64,000 nt of DNA from Betaproteobacteria bacterium (GTDB lineage Bacteria; Pseudomonadota; Gammaproteobacteria; Burkholderiales; JACQAP01). The notes under the pieces were generated by a model. That model was not told where the DNA came from, searched no databases, and saw only the letters and a list, made by a program, of their open reading frames with translations. Position numbers and translations under genes: made by a program. Every line of letters starts with the position of its first letter. Position 1 is the first letter of the stretch. The stretch covers positions 310,001 to 374,000 of the forward strand of contig JACQAP010000008.1 in the NCBI GenBank assembly GCA_016194905.1. Reading direction: 5' to 3'. This document shows positions 11,867-19,813 of this stretch, one piece after another.

Positions 11867-12792
11867 CTGTGCCCGATATCGACGTCGTCTCGCTCGGCGA
11901 ACCGCTCTACGAGTTCAGCCAAATTCCGCAGGCTCCCGGCAGGTATCTGCAGGGTTTCGGCGGCGACACCATGAACTGCGCGATCGCGGCCACGCGCCTG
12001 GGCGCGCGCGTCGCGTATATCACCCGGCTCGGCGATGACGAGTTCGGCCGCCAGTTTCTCCGGCTTTGGCGCGACGAAGGACTCGACACTTCGGGTGTTG
12101 CAATCGATCCCGAAGCGCACACGGCGGTGTATTTCATTACGCACGGCGCGACGGGGCATGTGTTCAGCTATCTGCGCAAAGGTTCGGCGGCGAGCCGTCT
12201 GAGTGCGGCCGACCTGCCGCTCGAATTAATAGAGCGCGCGAGGTATTTCCATACTTCGGGGATCAGCCAGGCGATCAGCGAAAACGCGTGCGACGCGGTA
12301 TGCGCCGCGATCGAAGCCGCGAAAAGTGCGGGTGTGGCGTTCGTCTACGATTCCAATCTGAGGTTGCGGCTGTGGCCGCTCGCGCGAGCCAGGGAAGTGA
12401 TCACGGCTACGCTGGCGCAAGCCGATTACTTCCTGCTGAGCATGGAAGATGCCGAAGCGCTGTGCGGCCTGCGCGATGCCGATGCGATCGTCGACTGGTG
12501 CCATCGTGCGGGTGCGGGGGTCGTGACGCTCAAGCTCGGCGCGGGTGGCGTCATCGGCAGCGATTCGACGAGACGCGAGCGCATCGAGGGCTACAAGGTG
12601 GACTGTGTGGATGCGACCGGAGCCGGAGACTGTTTCGCCGGCGCACTGCTGGCGCGCATGTCTGCGGGGGATGATTTCTGGCAGGCACTGCGCTATGCCA
12701 ATGCAGCGGCAGCGCTGACGACGACGGGATACGGCGCCGTCGCACCCTTACCCAGGCCTGAGGCGGTGCGGCAACTGATGAATCGCGGCTGA
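11863..12792 (+). CDS. kdgK: 2-keto-3-deoxygluconate kinase (PfkB family)
   Basis: Sugar kinase making KDPG from KDG and so feeding the aldolase encoded just before it. The 309-residue protein has the PfkB fold signatures: GGDTMNCAIAATRLG near residue 33, a substrate loop near FSYLRKGSAA, and DATGAGDCFAGALLA near 247 with the catalytic Asp. The start is GTG 11863 in the overlap GTGA with the eda stop; the frame is open much further upstream but only antisense-like residues are encoded there. The KDG assignment rests mainly on the aldolase neighbour; another PfkB sugar cannot be excluded. Confidence 0.82.
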   Translation: MTVPDIDVVSLGEPLYEFSQIPQAPGRYLQGFGGDTMNCAIAATRLGARVAYITRLGDDEFGRQFLRLWRDEGLDTSGVAIDPEAHTAVYFITHGATGHVFSYLRKGSAASRLSAADLPLELIERARYFHTSGISQAISENACDAVCAAIEAAKSAGVAFVYDSNLRLRLWPLARAREVITATLAQADYFLLSMEDAEALCGLRDADAIVDWCHRAGAGVVTLKLGAGGVIGSDSTRRERIEGYKVDCVDATGAGDCFAGALLARMSAGDDFWQALRYANAAAALTTTGYGAVAPLPRPEAVRQLMNRG

Positions 12793-12832
12793 CGCCAGTC
12801 CGGGTTTGCCCGCGCTGAAGTCGGGCTTTCGT

Positions 12833-12910
12833 TCAGCGTTTCCTGCGTGCGACGATCAGCACGATCAGCAGCACCACACCGCTGACCATCATAATATCCA
12901 GCAACGACAT
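12833..12910 (-). CDS. 25-residue single-pass membrane microprotein (predicted)
   Basis: ATG at 12910 is preceded at six bases by GGGAGG, an excellent ribosome site. The 25 codons give a hydrophilic start (MSLLDIMM), a Val/Leu/Ile-rich segment long enough for one membrane helix, and an ARRKR tail, i.e. a positive-inside C-terminus. It faces the 3' end of kdgK. No family is recognised. The ribosome site, composition and topology argue for a real gene, but its size makes chance possible. Confidence 0.5.
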   Translation of the reverse strand: MSLLDIMMVSGVVLLIVLIVARRKR

Positions 12911-12998
12911 CCACGACCTCCCTTGTTGTCGAAACGTGTTGCGCCATGCCGGGATCGGACGTCTGGATTGTACCGGGAATAGAGCGGGGTGAAAGAGG

Positions 12999-13080
12999 AA
13001 GCTTCACAGGGGCGTTTACACCCATACCAAGCTTCGCAGGGGTGTTTACACCCGGACCAAGCTTCACAGGGGTATCACGG
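12999..13080. repeat. 30-bp tandem repeat, 2.7 copies
   Basis: Copies start at 12999, 13029 and 13059, each beginning aagcttc-cagggg and, in the first two, continuing with gtttacaccc. The third copy is cut after 22 bp. No spacer/repeat structure of a CRISPR is present. It lies just past the stop codon of the minus-strand monooxygenase gene. Confidence 0.75.
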
Positions 13081-13085
13081 TATTT

Positions 13086-13400
13086 CTAGTCCCGGTTCTT
13101 TTCCCCATCATTGGTATATTCGTATTGCACGACCTTCTTGTCTTTTACGTAGCGTTGCGAAGCCGTATTGAATTCCGCAAAATGGCGCGACTTCAGGTGG
13201 AAATCGAAGGCCGCCCGGTCCTTGTAGATTTCGTACAGCACGATGTGATCGGGCGCGCCTTTTTCGATCAGGACGTCGAAGCGATCGCAGCCGGGCTCCT
13301 CGTTGAGCGACTTGTGGGCGTTTTCCTTGATCAGGATGAGGAAGGGCTCGAGCGTGCCGGCATGCAGATAAAAATCAACGGTGATGACGAAGCGGGCCAT
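13086..13400 (-). CDS. Antibiotic-biosynthesis-monooxygenase (ABM) domain protein
   Basis: A 104-residue small ferredoxin-like-fold protein of the ABM/quinol monooxygenase type. Supporting features are the short beta-alpha-beta pattern, the central EPGCDRFDVL segment and the VLYEIYKDRAAFDFHLKSRHF helix, which closely follow the family pattern. Members act as small oxygenases or as autoinducer-degrading LsrG-like enzymes, so the substrate is open. It is separated from the arsenosugar-type operon by about 200 bp and is probably independent of it. Confidence 0.8.
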   Translation of the reverse strand: MARFVITVDFYLHAGTLEPFLILIKENAHKSLNEEPGCDRFDVLIEKGAPDHIVLYEIYKDRAAFDFHLKSRHFAEFNTASQRYVKDKKVVQYEYTNDGEKNRD

Positions 13401-13407
13401 GGATGCG

Positions 13408-13442
13408 GTGAACGGTGAATGATGAATGGCGAATGGTAAATC
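13408..13442. repeat. 7-bp tandem repeat (gtgaatg type), 5 units
   Basis: Five consecutive heptamers of the form gtgaacg / gtgaatg / atgaatg / gcgaatg / gtaaatc lie just upstream of the ABM gene. Similar heptamer arrays of different sequence occur at 16794, 17634, 35339 and 45413. The remaining 160 bp to 13606 show nothing else recognisable. Confidence 0.6.
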
Positions 13443-13606
13443 CTAAATCGCGTGCAGTGAAGACGGAACGAGTCAAACGCCGCGACTTTGCGTACGTGAC
13501 AGGAGCAGCGCGCGCTCTGTTTGCCGCTTATGACAGGCGCAACCACGAATAATATCAATAAGGTGGGCGGGCAGACCCATGGCCCGGGCGAAAGCCCGGC
13601 GCGGGA

Positions 13607-14728
13607 TCACTCGCGGATTTCATAGCGACGCATGAAGCGCCGGTCGATCCAGTTTTTCCATCGCCAGACCCAGTCGCCCTGCAGTGCCAGATCGCCGCGC
13701 GAGGCGATGGCATGGCGATCGCCGGTGGTGATCAAAGCCAATGCATGGCGCTGCGGCTGCCACGCGACGGGTGGCAGGTCTTGCAAGGCGCGTCGCAGGT
13801 TGTGCTCGAGCGGCGGTCCGGCGCGCACGGCGAATACGCCGGATTTTGGCCGCGGATGGTTTCTCATCGTGGCGATATCGCCGGCGGCAAACACGCCCGG
13901 ATGCGAGACCGACTGCAGCTCATCGTTCACCAGGATGAAGCCGCGGTCGTCGGTGGCCAGTCCGACCGAGCGGGGCCACAGCGATGGCGAGGCACCGGTG
14001 GCCCACGCGATCAGTTCGGTCGCAATCGCCGCACCGTCGTGCAATTGCAATCGCCCCCGATCCACGCGCTCGACCCAGCTGTTGAGCCGCAGTCTGACCC
14101 CGCGAGCTTCCAGCACGCGTTTCAGGATCGCGCGTGCAGACGCATTGTGGCCGGGGAGGAGATCGGGGCCGTCGCCGACGAGCTCGAATTCCGGCCGCAG
14201 GGTGGGCGCGATCTCGCGCAACCGATGTTGCATCGACAACAGCACTTCGGCTCCTGCAGCACCCGCGCCCACCATGGCGATATGGCGGGGCGCACGGCCG
14301 GCCGCCGCCATGCGGCAGACCTCCTCCCATTCCGCCATGAAGCGATCTATCGGTCTGACCGCCAGTGCGTGCTCGATCGCACCCGGCGTTTCCAGCGCGG
14401 GCGAGCGGTTGCCGATATCCACGGACACGAGGTCGAACGGCAGGGTCTGCCCGTTCTCGCAAAATACCAGGCGCGCGTCCGGATTGATGCCGTTGCAAGA
14501 CGTCTGCAACCAGCGGCAGCGGGCGAAGCGGGCCAGCCGCGCCAGGTCGATGTGACAATCGTTTCGCGTGTAGTGTCCGGCTATCCAGCCGGGCAACATG
14601 CCGGAATAAGGCGTATCCGGGTGCGGACTCACCAGGACGAGTTCCGCGCGCGCCGGCGGCTGCACGCCGAAGCGGCGCAACACTTCCACGTGAGCGTGTC
14701 CGCCGCCGATCAATACAAGGCGCTTCAT
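13607..14728 (-). CDS. NAD(P)/FAD-dependent oxidoreductase, SelD-N-terminal type
   Basis: A 373-residue two-dinucleotide-fold flavoprotein related to NDH-2 and to the domain fused N-terminally to some SelD proteins (the 'Nterm_to_SelD' family, TIGR03169 by memory). Visible features are IGGGHAHVEVLRRF at the N-terminus, the second nucleotide fold MVGAGAAGAEVLLS near residue 150, and GVFAAGDIATM near 285. The start overlaps the DUF3047 stop (ATGA), so it is the last gene of the nine-gene operon. The quinone- or disulfide-reducing partner is unknown. Its presence suggests a redox step in the organoarsenic or selenium-related pathway (inference). Confidence 0.78.
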   Translation of the reverse strand: MKRLVLIGGGHAHVEVLRRFGVQPPARAELVLVSPHPDTPYSGMLPGWIAGHYTRNDCHIDLARLARFARCRWLQTSCNGINPDARLVFCENGQTLPFDLVSVDIGNRSPALETPGAIEHALAVRPIDRFMAEWEEVCRMAAAGRAPRHIAMVGAGAAGAEVLLSMQHRLREIAPTLRPEFELVGDGPDLLPGHNASARAILKRVLEARGVRLRLNSWVERVDRGRLQLHDGAAIATELIAWATGASPSLWPRSVGLATDDRGFILVNDELQSVSHPGVFAAGDIATMRNHPRPKSGVFAVRAGPPLEHNLRRALQDLPPVAWQPQRHALALITTGDRHAIASRGDLALQGDWVWRWKNWIDRRFMRRYEIRE

Positions 14729-15468
14729 CGGTCTTCGACCGATTTCAGAAAACGGATATCGCCATAGAAGGCGACAGCGGACTCGCCGGTATTGTCGGTA
14801 TCGGTGGCCACGGCTACTCCGGTTACCTGAGGCGGATCTTCGCCGAAGGCGGCACGGAAATCGTCGACGATATTGCGCCTCACTGTGACCCACTGGTTCA
14901 GATGCGCTTCACCGCTTTCGGCAACGATGATCCGTACGCGGTCGGTGTAGGGACTCCACGTGGCCGCACCCTTGATGGACTTGCCGTCCCACACGTAGCA
15001 CAGCACCGCGAGCGGAACATCTTCGCCGAAGAGCGCGCGCGCGACCCGGATTTTCGCGCGCGTGGCAAACGGCAGCCGGGCGATGTCGTAATCGAATAGC
15101 ACGTAGAACCGTGCCGGGAAATCATCGCCGGCCTTGGTGGCGATGTTCGATTTTCGCAGCAAGTGGGCGATCTTCCAGCGCCATTCGACGACCGGATGGT
15201 CGCGCGGATCGAAATGCAGCGGGTGCATCACGCTCGCCATCGAGGCGTCGGCATCGGCGCGCAGCACGGTCTTGTCCGCGTCGAGCACCAGCGAGTAACG
15301 CGTCGGCTTCTTGATCTTCGCCAGCGTGACGAGCTTCCAGGGGGCCGGCAGCGGATCGCCGGATTTCGCGGAAGAGAAGCGCACGATCGCGGCTTGCTCG
15401 TTTGCCGCATCGACGCAAGTCAGGCTGCCCGCGACCGCGAGTACCACAACCGCGATGCGACGGCTCAA
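14725..15468 (-). CDS. DUF3047 exported protein
   Basis: A 247-residue protein of unknown function with an N-terminal signal-like segment (RRIAVVVLAVAGSL) and a DUF3047 body, recognised by VVEWRWKI, FYVLFDYD and VLCYVWDGK. The likely start is TTG 15468, inside TTGA shared with the stop of the preceding glycosyltransferase; no ATG or better start follows before the signal sequence. DUF3047 proteins are envelope proteins, so this would place part of the pathway in the periplasm. Confidence 0.78.
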   Translation of the reverse strand: MSRRIAVVVLAVAGSLTCVDAANEQAAIVRFSSAKSGDPLPAPWKLVTLAKIKKPTRYSLVLDADKTVLRADADASMASVMHPLHFDPRDHPVVEWRWKIAHLLRKSNIATKAGDDFPARFYVLFDYDIARLPFATRAKIRVARALFGEDVPLAVLCYVWDGKSIKGAATWSPYTDRVRIIVAESGEAHLNQWVTVRRNIVDDFRAAFGEDPPQVTGVAVATDTDNTGESAVAFYGDIRFLKSVEDR

Positions 15469-16115
15469 GATTGACCGCCCGGTTCTGCGTTCGCAATCCA
15501 GCCTTCGCGCACCAGCCGTTGATAGTCTTCCGGGCGATCCAGATCCCAGTGAGTCGGCAGTTCGTGCCAGCGCCAGCCGAGATTGCGCAGGCGTTGACGG
15601 GTCTCCTCCATGACGATGTCGGTCCCCCAGGTCATCGCGTCGAACAACGCCGGCATCGCGTGCGTCAGGCCGATCAGCGTGTAGCCGCCGTCCTCCGCCG
15701 GGCAGAACACGGCGTGGCGGCCATCGCGAAGCGCGCGCACGGCGGTCCACAGGTCCGCCGCGGTCAGGGAGGGGCAGTCGCTGCCCGTGAGTAGCACGTG
15801 CCGCGAACGGCCGAGCGCATTCTCGAAGGCATCGAGCATGCGCATGCCGAGATCGCCCTTGCATTGCGGATGCAGTTCGGCCTTGAAACGCTCGTGACAG
15901 GCGTGGAAGAAAGCATCGTCGGTCGAAGGCGTGCACCACAGTTCGACGGGACCGATTCCCGATTCATGAGCCACCGCCAGCGCGTGTTCTGTCAGCGCGC
16001 GGTGCAGCGCCGCCGCGCCGTGTGCGCCGAGCAGCGGGATCAGCCGAGTCTTGACATTGCCGGGAACCGGCGCGCGCGCGAATATCAGGAGGCTGCTTTC
16101 ATTTCTCGCGGCCAT
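15465..16115 (-). CDS. TIGR04282-family glycosyltransferase (arsenosugar type)
   Basis: A 216-residue CofC-like nucleotidyl/glycosyl transferase. Visible are FARAPVPGNVKTRL at the start (family signature), TGSDCPSL near residue 105 and PAEDGGYTLIGL near 138. The family is named by annotation pipelines as an arsenosugar biosynthesis glycosyltransferase because it travels with ArsS; the reaction itself has not been shown to my knowledge. Start ATG 16115 overlaps the end of the upstream transferase by 17 bp. The next gene begins in its stop codon (TTGA). Confidence 0.85.
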   Translation of the reverse strand: MAARNESSLLIFARAPVPGNVKTRLIPLLGAHGAAALHRALTEHALAVAHESGIGPVELWCTPSTDDAFFHACHERFKAELHPQCKGDLGMRMLDAFENALGRSRHVLLTGSDCPSLTAADLWTAVRALRDGRHAVFCPAEDGGYTLIGLTHAMPALFDAMTWGTDIVMEETRQRLRNLGWRWHELPTHWDLDRPEDYQRLVREGWIANAEPGGQS

Positions 16116-16827
16116 GGTAGCGTTCAGCAAGACGGCGGGGTTCGGATCCGAGGAAATAAGCGAGTCGCAGCCGCCACATCAATAGAATGGTGCGCCATAT
16201 CCCGTTCTTTTCCCATCGCCGGGATGAAGCGACCAGGGTGACCGAGAGACAAAGAGGCGGGCCGGATTTCCGGAGTTGCCCGCTGAACGCCACGTCTTCC
16301 ATCAGCTCGATTTCGGGAAAACCGCCGCTCTGCTCGAACACCGTACGTTCGACAAACAATGCCTGATCACCGGTGCAGATGCCCGTCAGGCGCGAACGCA
16401 GGTTCATTGCGCGTTCGACGACCCGCAGCATAATGGCCGCGCCGGAGAGCCGCACGTCGAAGCGGCCCCAGCGCCGCCGTGAAGAGGCGAGGCCGTTCAG
16501 GATCGAATGATCGGCATGTTCGGGAAGCGTGCAATCCGCATGCAGAAACAACAGGACGTCGCCAGCGCAAACGGCTGCGCCTGCATTCATCTGCGACGCA
16601 GGGCCGCGCCGGGCGGAAATGACCCGGTCCACCAGCGGGGTGGCCGCGGCCACGGTCCCGTCACGGCTGCCGCCGTCGGCGAGAATCAACTCGACCCCGC
16701 GCTCGCGCAGCCGCTGCAGCGGCTGGAGAAACGAAACAATGCCCGGCGCCTCGTTCAGCGTCGGTACGACGATGGAAAGGCTCGCCGGTTTGACCTCACG
16801 CCTCACGCCTTTCGCCTCACGCCTCAC
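16099..16827 (-). CDS. TIGR04283-family glycosyltransferase (arsenosugar type)
   Basis: A GT2-fold glycosyltransferase of about 242 residues. Motifs: LSIVVPTLNEAPGI, DGGSRDGTV, GPASQMNAGA, LFLHADC (DxD-like) and GGFPEIELMEDVAFS. TIGR04283 is a partner of TIGR04282 in ArsS clusters. The start is GTG 16827 in GTGA shared with the DUF547 stop. The first dozen codons are read from a 7-bp tandem repeat, so the N-terminus VRREAKGVRREV is repeat-derived; an alternative GTG at 16806 would remove half of it. Confidence 0.85.
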   Translation of the reverse strand: MRREAKGVRREVKPASLSIVVPTLNEAPGIVSFLQPLQRLRERGVELILADGGSRDGTVAAATPLVDRVISARRGPASQMNAGAAVCAGDVLLFLHADCTLPEHADHSILNGLASSRRRWGRFDVRLSGAAIMLRVVERAMNLRSRLTGICTGDQALFVERTVFEQSGGFPEIELMEDVAFSGQLRKSGPPLCLSVTLVASSRRWEKNGIWRTILLMWRLRLAYFLGSEPRRLAERYHGREK

Positions 16828-16828
16828 T
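16794..16828. repeat. 7-bp tandem repeat (cctcacg), 5 units, inside a gene start
   Basis: Units cctcacg, cctcacg, cctttcg, cctcacg, cctcact lie exactly at the DUF547 stop / TIGR04283 start. On the minus strand each unit supplies a GTG and the array is translated as the transferase N-terminus. Confidence 0.75.
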
Positions 16829-17621
16829 TCTTGTCGTTCAGCGCCCAGTCGTAATCCAGGAATTCGAGTTTGGCTTTCCGGTCGCGGATCGTCTGCTGGA
16901 CCTTCGGTTCGTCGGCGAGCTTGTCGGCGTACCGCGCCAACCAGGCCTCCACCGATCCCGACCGCGCCGCGAAATCCTTGCCGTACCAATCGAAAATCTT
17001 TGACATTTCGAGCCTGCCGCCCTGGTCGTTGAAACGGTTGCGTGAGCGGTCGGAGAGAAAACGCACGACGCTGTCTTCGAACTGCGCGTCCAGCTTGTCC
17101 GCGACGTAAGCCTCGTCGCGCAGCGCCGGGCAGCCGATCGAAGCGCAATTCAGCGCCATATGAATGCGGGCTTCGTCGAAGCTGCCTGGCGCGCGGATCA
17201 TGCCTTGCTCGATATCGTCGAGGCCGTGCTCCTTGCCGAGCAGGGTGAAGAACTTCTTCTTCCACGGACTTCTGATCAGCGAACCGAGATCCTTGATCGA
17301 TTTCACCTCCGGGTATCCGGTCAGGATAAGCTCGACGGTGAACGCGTTATAGGCGTTGATCAGGAAAGCGAGCTTCTGCGATTTGCTCCAGCCGTCGTAA
17401 TCCGCCTGGTTCACCGAGGAGACGCCGCCCAGATAGGCCTTGAGCGCCTGGCGATCGGCCTGAAAACCCTTGTAGTCGACCTGGGACGCATGCCCTCCGG
17501 GCAGCCAGACGACATGTTTTTTTGTCAGGGCGTCCCATTGCGCATGCGAGTGGTCGAATGCATGCGCAGGAAAAAAAGGAATCAGCGAAAGCAGCGTCAC
17601 GAATAGAAATTTGCGGATCAT
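16824..17621 (-). CDS. DUF547 exported protein
   Basis: A 265-residue protein with a clear signal peptide (FLFVTLLSLIPFFPAHA, cleavage near residue 21). DUF547 is recognised by SQKLAFLINAYNAF, the HMALNCASIGCPAL segment with two conserved cysteines, and a C-terminal AWLARYADKL. The domain resembles thiol-protease or transglutaminase-like folds but its function is unknown. DUF547 genes recur near ArsS-type radical SAM genes. It follows the flavoprotein-fusion gene after 56 bp, the only sizeable gap inside the operon, and that gap is filled by a heptamer repeat. Confidence 0.87.
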   Translation of the reverse strand: MIRKFLFVTLLSLIPFFPAHAFDHSHAQWDALTKKHVVWLPGGHASQVDYKGFQADRQALKAYLGGVSSVNQADYDGWSKSQKLAFLINAYNAFTVELILTGYPEVKSIKDLGSLIRSPWKKKFFTLLGKEHGLDDIEQGMIRAPGSFDEARIHMALNCASIGCPALRDEAYVADKLDAQFEDSVVRFLSDRSRNRFNDQGGRLEMSKIFDWYGKDFAARSGSVEAWLARYADKLADEPKVQQTIRDRKAKLEFLDYDWALNDKK

Positions 17622-17633
17622 GATTTAGTATTT

Positions 17634-17675
17634 TCCCTAGCCCCTAGCCCCTAGCCCCTAGCCCCTAGCCCCTCG
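17634..17675. repeat. 7-bp tandem repeat (cccctag), 6 units
   Basis: Six near-perfect heptamers fill the gap between two operon genes. The array ends in ccctcgcgc, the same end as the related array at 45413-45559. Confidence 0.9.
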
Positions 17676-17677
17676 CG

Positions 17678-19813
17678 CTATCCTCGCATCCAGGCATGAT
17701 AGCGCTCCACCCACTTCAGCAGCCCCTGCGGCGCGTGTGCGCGTTTCCAGTTGCCGGCGACGTACTTGTTGGCCTCGGCCATCGTCGGGTAGATATGGAT
17801 GGTGCCGAGCACTTTGTTCAGGCCGATGCCGTGGCGCATTGCCATGATGTATTCGGCAATCAGGTCGCCGGCATGTTCCCCGACGATGGTCACGCCCAGG
17901 ATCTTGTCCTTTCCCGGCACGGTCAACACTTTGACCAGCCCGTGCGCCTCCGAATCGGCGATCGCGCGATCCAGATCGTCGATGCCATAAGTCGTCACCT
18001 CGTAAGCGATGTTTTTCTCCCGCGCTTCGGTTTCGTTGAGACCGACGCGGGCGACTTCCGGTTCGGTGAAGGTCGCCCAGGGAATGACGCTGTAGTCGGC
18101 CCGGAATTTCCTTAAGCCTCCGAACAGCGCGTTGACTGCCGCATACCAAGCCTGATGTGACGCGGTATGGGTGAACTGATACGGCCCGGCCACGTCGCCG
18201 CAGGCATAGATGTTCGGATAAATGGTCTGCAGAAAATCGTTGGTTTCGACGGTGCGTTGTTTGGTGACGGGAATGCCGAGTTCTTCCAGGCCGTAGCCCG
18301 CGGTATTGGCGACACGGCCCACCGCGACCAGCACCGCGTCGAAGGCGATGCGAATCTCCCGGCCTTCGTGTTCGCAGACTAGGATTTTCTCGCCGTTCTC
18401 GACCAGGAATTGCCTGGCCTTGTGCTCGAGCTTCACGTCCACGCCTTCGGCGCGAAAGCGTGCCAATACCATTTCGGAAATCTCCGGGTCCTCGCGAATC
18501 ATGATCCGCGGCAGCATTTCCACTTGCGTGACTGTCGAGCCGAAGCGGGCGAACGCCTGCGTCAGTTCGCAGCCGATCGGCCCGCCGCCGAGAACCACCA
18601 GCCGGGCCGGGAGCCGGCGCAGATTCCATACGGTATCCGACGTGAAGTAGCCGGCCTGCTCGATGCCGGCGATGGGCGGCACGAACGGGCGCGCACCGGC
18701 GGCGATGACGATCGCCCGCGTGGTCAACACGTTTCCGTTTACCCGCACTTCCCACGGCGACAGGATTTTCGCTTCGCCCTGGATGCACTCCACGCCCAGG
18801 CCGGTATAGCGCTCCGCGGAATCGTGCGGTTCGACCTCGCCGATCACGCGCTGCACCCGCTCCATCACGTCGGCGAATTCGTAATCGGCCCTGGCCTCGC
18901 GCATGCCGAATTCCGCCGCGCGTTTGACGTGCGACAGGAATTTGGCCGATCGGATCAGTGCCTTCGACGGCACGCAGCCGGTATTCAGGCAATCGCCGCC
19001 CATGCGGTGCATCTCTATCAGGGTGACCTTGGCTTTCACCGCGGCCGCAATGTAGGAAGACACCAGGCCTGCGGATCCGGCGCCGATCACGATGACGTTG
19101 CAATCGAAGCGGCGCGGACGCCGGAAGCGTGCGTAAACCTTGCGCGCCTTCACGAGTTCGAGGACTTTCTTCGCGATCAGCGGAAAAAGGCCGAGCAGAG
19201 TAAAGGATGCGAGCAGGGTCGGCGACAGGATTCCTGAAAGGCGATCGATCTTGGCGATCTCGGTGCCGGCATTGACGTAGACAATGGTGCCCGCCAGCAT
19301 GCCGAGTTGGCTGATCCAGTAGAAGGTCGGGATCCGGATCGGCGTCAATCCCATGACCAGGTTGATGACGAAAAACGGGAAGGCCGGAACCAGCCGCAGC
19401 GTAAACAGGTAGAAGGCGCCGTCCTTCTCGATGCCGGCGTTGATCGCCCTGAGCTTGTCGCCGAATTTTGCCTGTACCGAATCCTTCAGCACAAAGCGCG
19501 AAGCCAGGAATGACAGCGTCGCGCCGATGCTGGAAGCGAAGGACACGATGATCGTGCCCCACAGCAGTCCGAATATGGCCCCCGCGGCGAGCGTCATGAT
19601 GGTGGCTCCGGGAAGGGACAGGCCGGTTACCGCCACGTAGACCAGAAAGAACGCCGCCACGGTTTGCAGTGGATTGCTCCCGTAATACGCGTCGATCGCG
19701 GCCTGCTGAGATTTAAGATAGCCCAGGCTGAAGTACTGCCCCAGGTCGAACACGAAATACGCGGCCACCAGCACCGCGATCAGCACGACTAACAGCCATC
19801 TGCCTTTAGTCAC
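17678..19813 (-). CDS. TVP38/TMEM64 membrane domain fused to mercuric-reductase-like flavoprotein
   Basis: A 711-residue fusion. Residues 1-235 form a polytopic TVP38/DedA-like (SNARE-associated) membrane domain (GATIMTLAAGAIFG, LRLVPAFPFFVINLVMG). Residues 240-711 are a class I pyridine-nucleotide disulfide oxidoreductase: GAGSAG near 245, redox-active pair C275/C280 in CLNTGCVPSK, NAD fold GGGPIGCE, FAD-binding YACGDVAG, and a dimerisation domain ending in IHIYPTMAE. There is no N-terminal metal-binding MerA domain. The start is GTG 19813, overlapping the phosphoesterase end by 8 bp. Within an arsenic cluster it could reduce a pentavalent arsenical or disulfide at the membrane (inference). 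Confidence 0.9.
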   Translation of the reverse strand: MTKGRWLLVVLIAVLVAAYFVFDLGQYFSLGYLKSQQAAIDAYYGSNPLQTVAAFFLVYVAVTGLSLPGATIMTLAAGAIFGLLWGTIIVSFASSIGATLSFLASRFVLKDSVQAKFGDKLRAINAGIEKDGAFYLFTLRLVPAFPFFVINLVMGLTPIRIPTFYWISQLGMLAGTIVYVNAGTEIAKIDRLSGILSPTLLASFTLLGLFPLIAKKVLELVKARKVYARFRRPRRFDCNVIVIGAGSAGLVSSYIAAAVKAKVTLIEMHRMGGDCLNTGCVPSKALIRSAKFLSHVKRAAEFGMREARADYEFADVMERVQRVIGEVEPHDSAERYTGLGVECIQGEAKILSPWEVRVNGNVLTTRAIVIAAGARPFVPPIAGIEQAGYFTSDTVWNLRRLPARLVVLGGGPIGCELTQAFARFGSTVTQVEMLPRIMIREDPEISEMVLARFRAEGVDVKLEHKARQFLVENGEKILVCEHEGREIRIAFDAVLVAVGRVANTAGYGLEELGIPVTKQRTVETNDFLQTIYPNIYACGDVAGPYQFTHTASHQAWYAAVNALFGGLRKFRADYSVIPWATFTEPEVARVGLNETEAREKNIAYEVTTYGIDDLDRAIADSEAHGLVKVLTVPGKDKILGVTIVGEHAGDLIAEYIMAMRHGIGLNKVLGTIHIYPTMAEANKYVAGNWKRAHAPQGLLKWVERYHAWMRG

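Noticed and set aside
12999-13080. CRISPR-like appearance of the 30-bp repeats
   Set aside because: The copies are head-to-tail without spacers and only 2.7 in number; no cas genes.
17658-19562. 634-codon minus-strand frame in a second frame of the TVP38-flavoprotein gene
   Set aside because: Arg-rich out-of-frame shadow; the other frame carries all family motifs.
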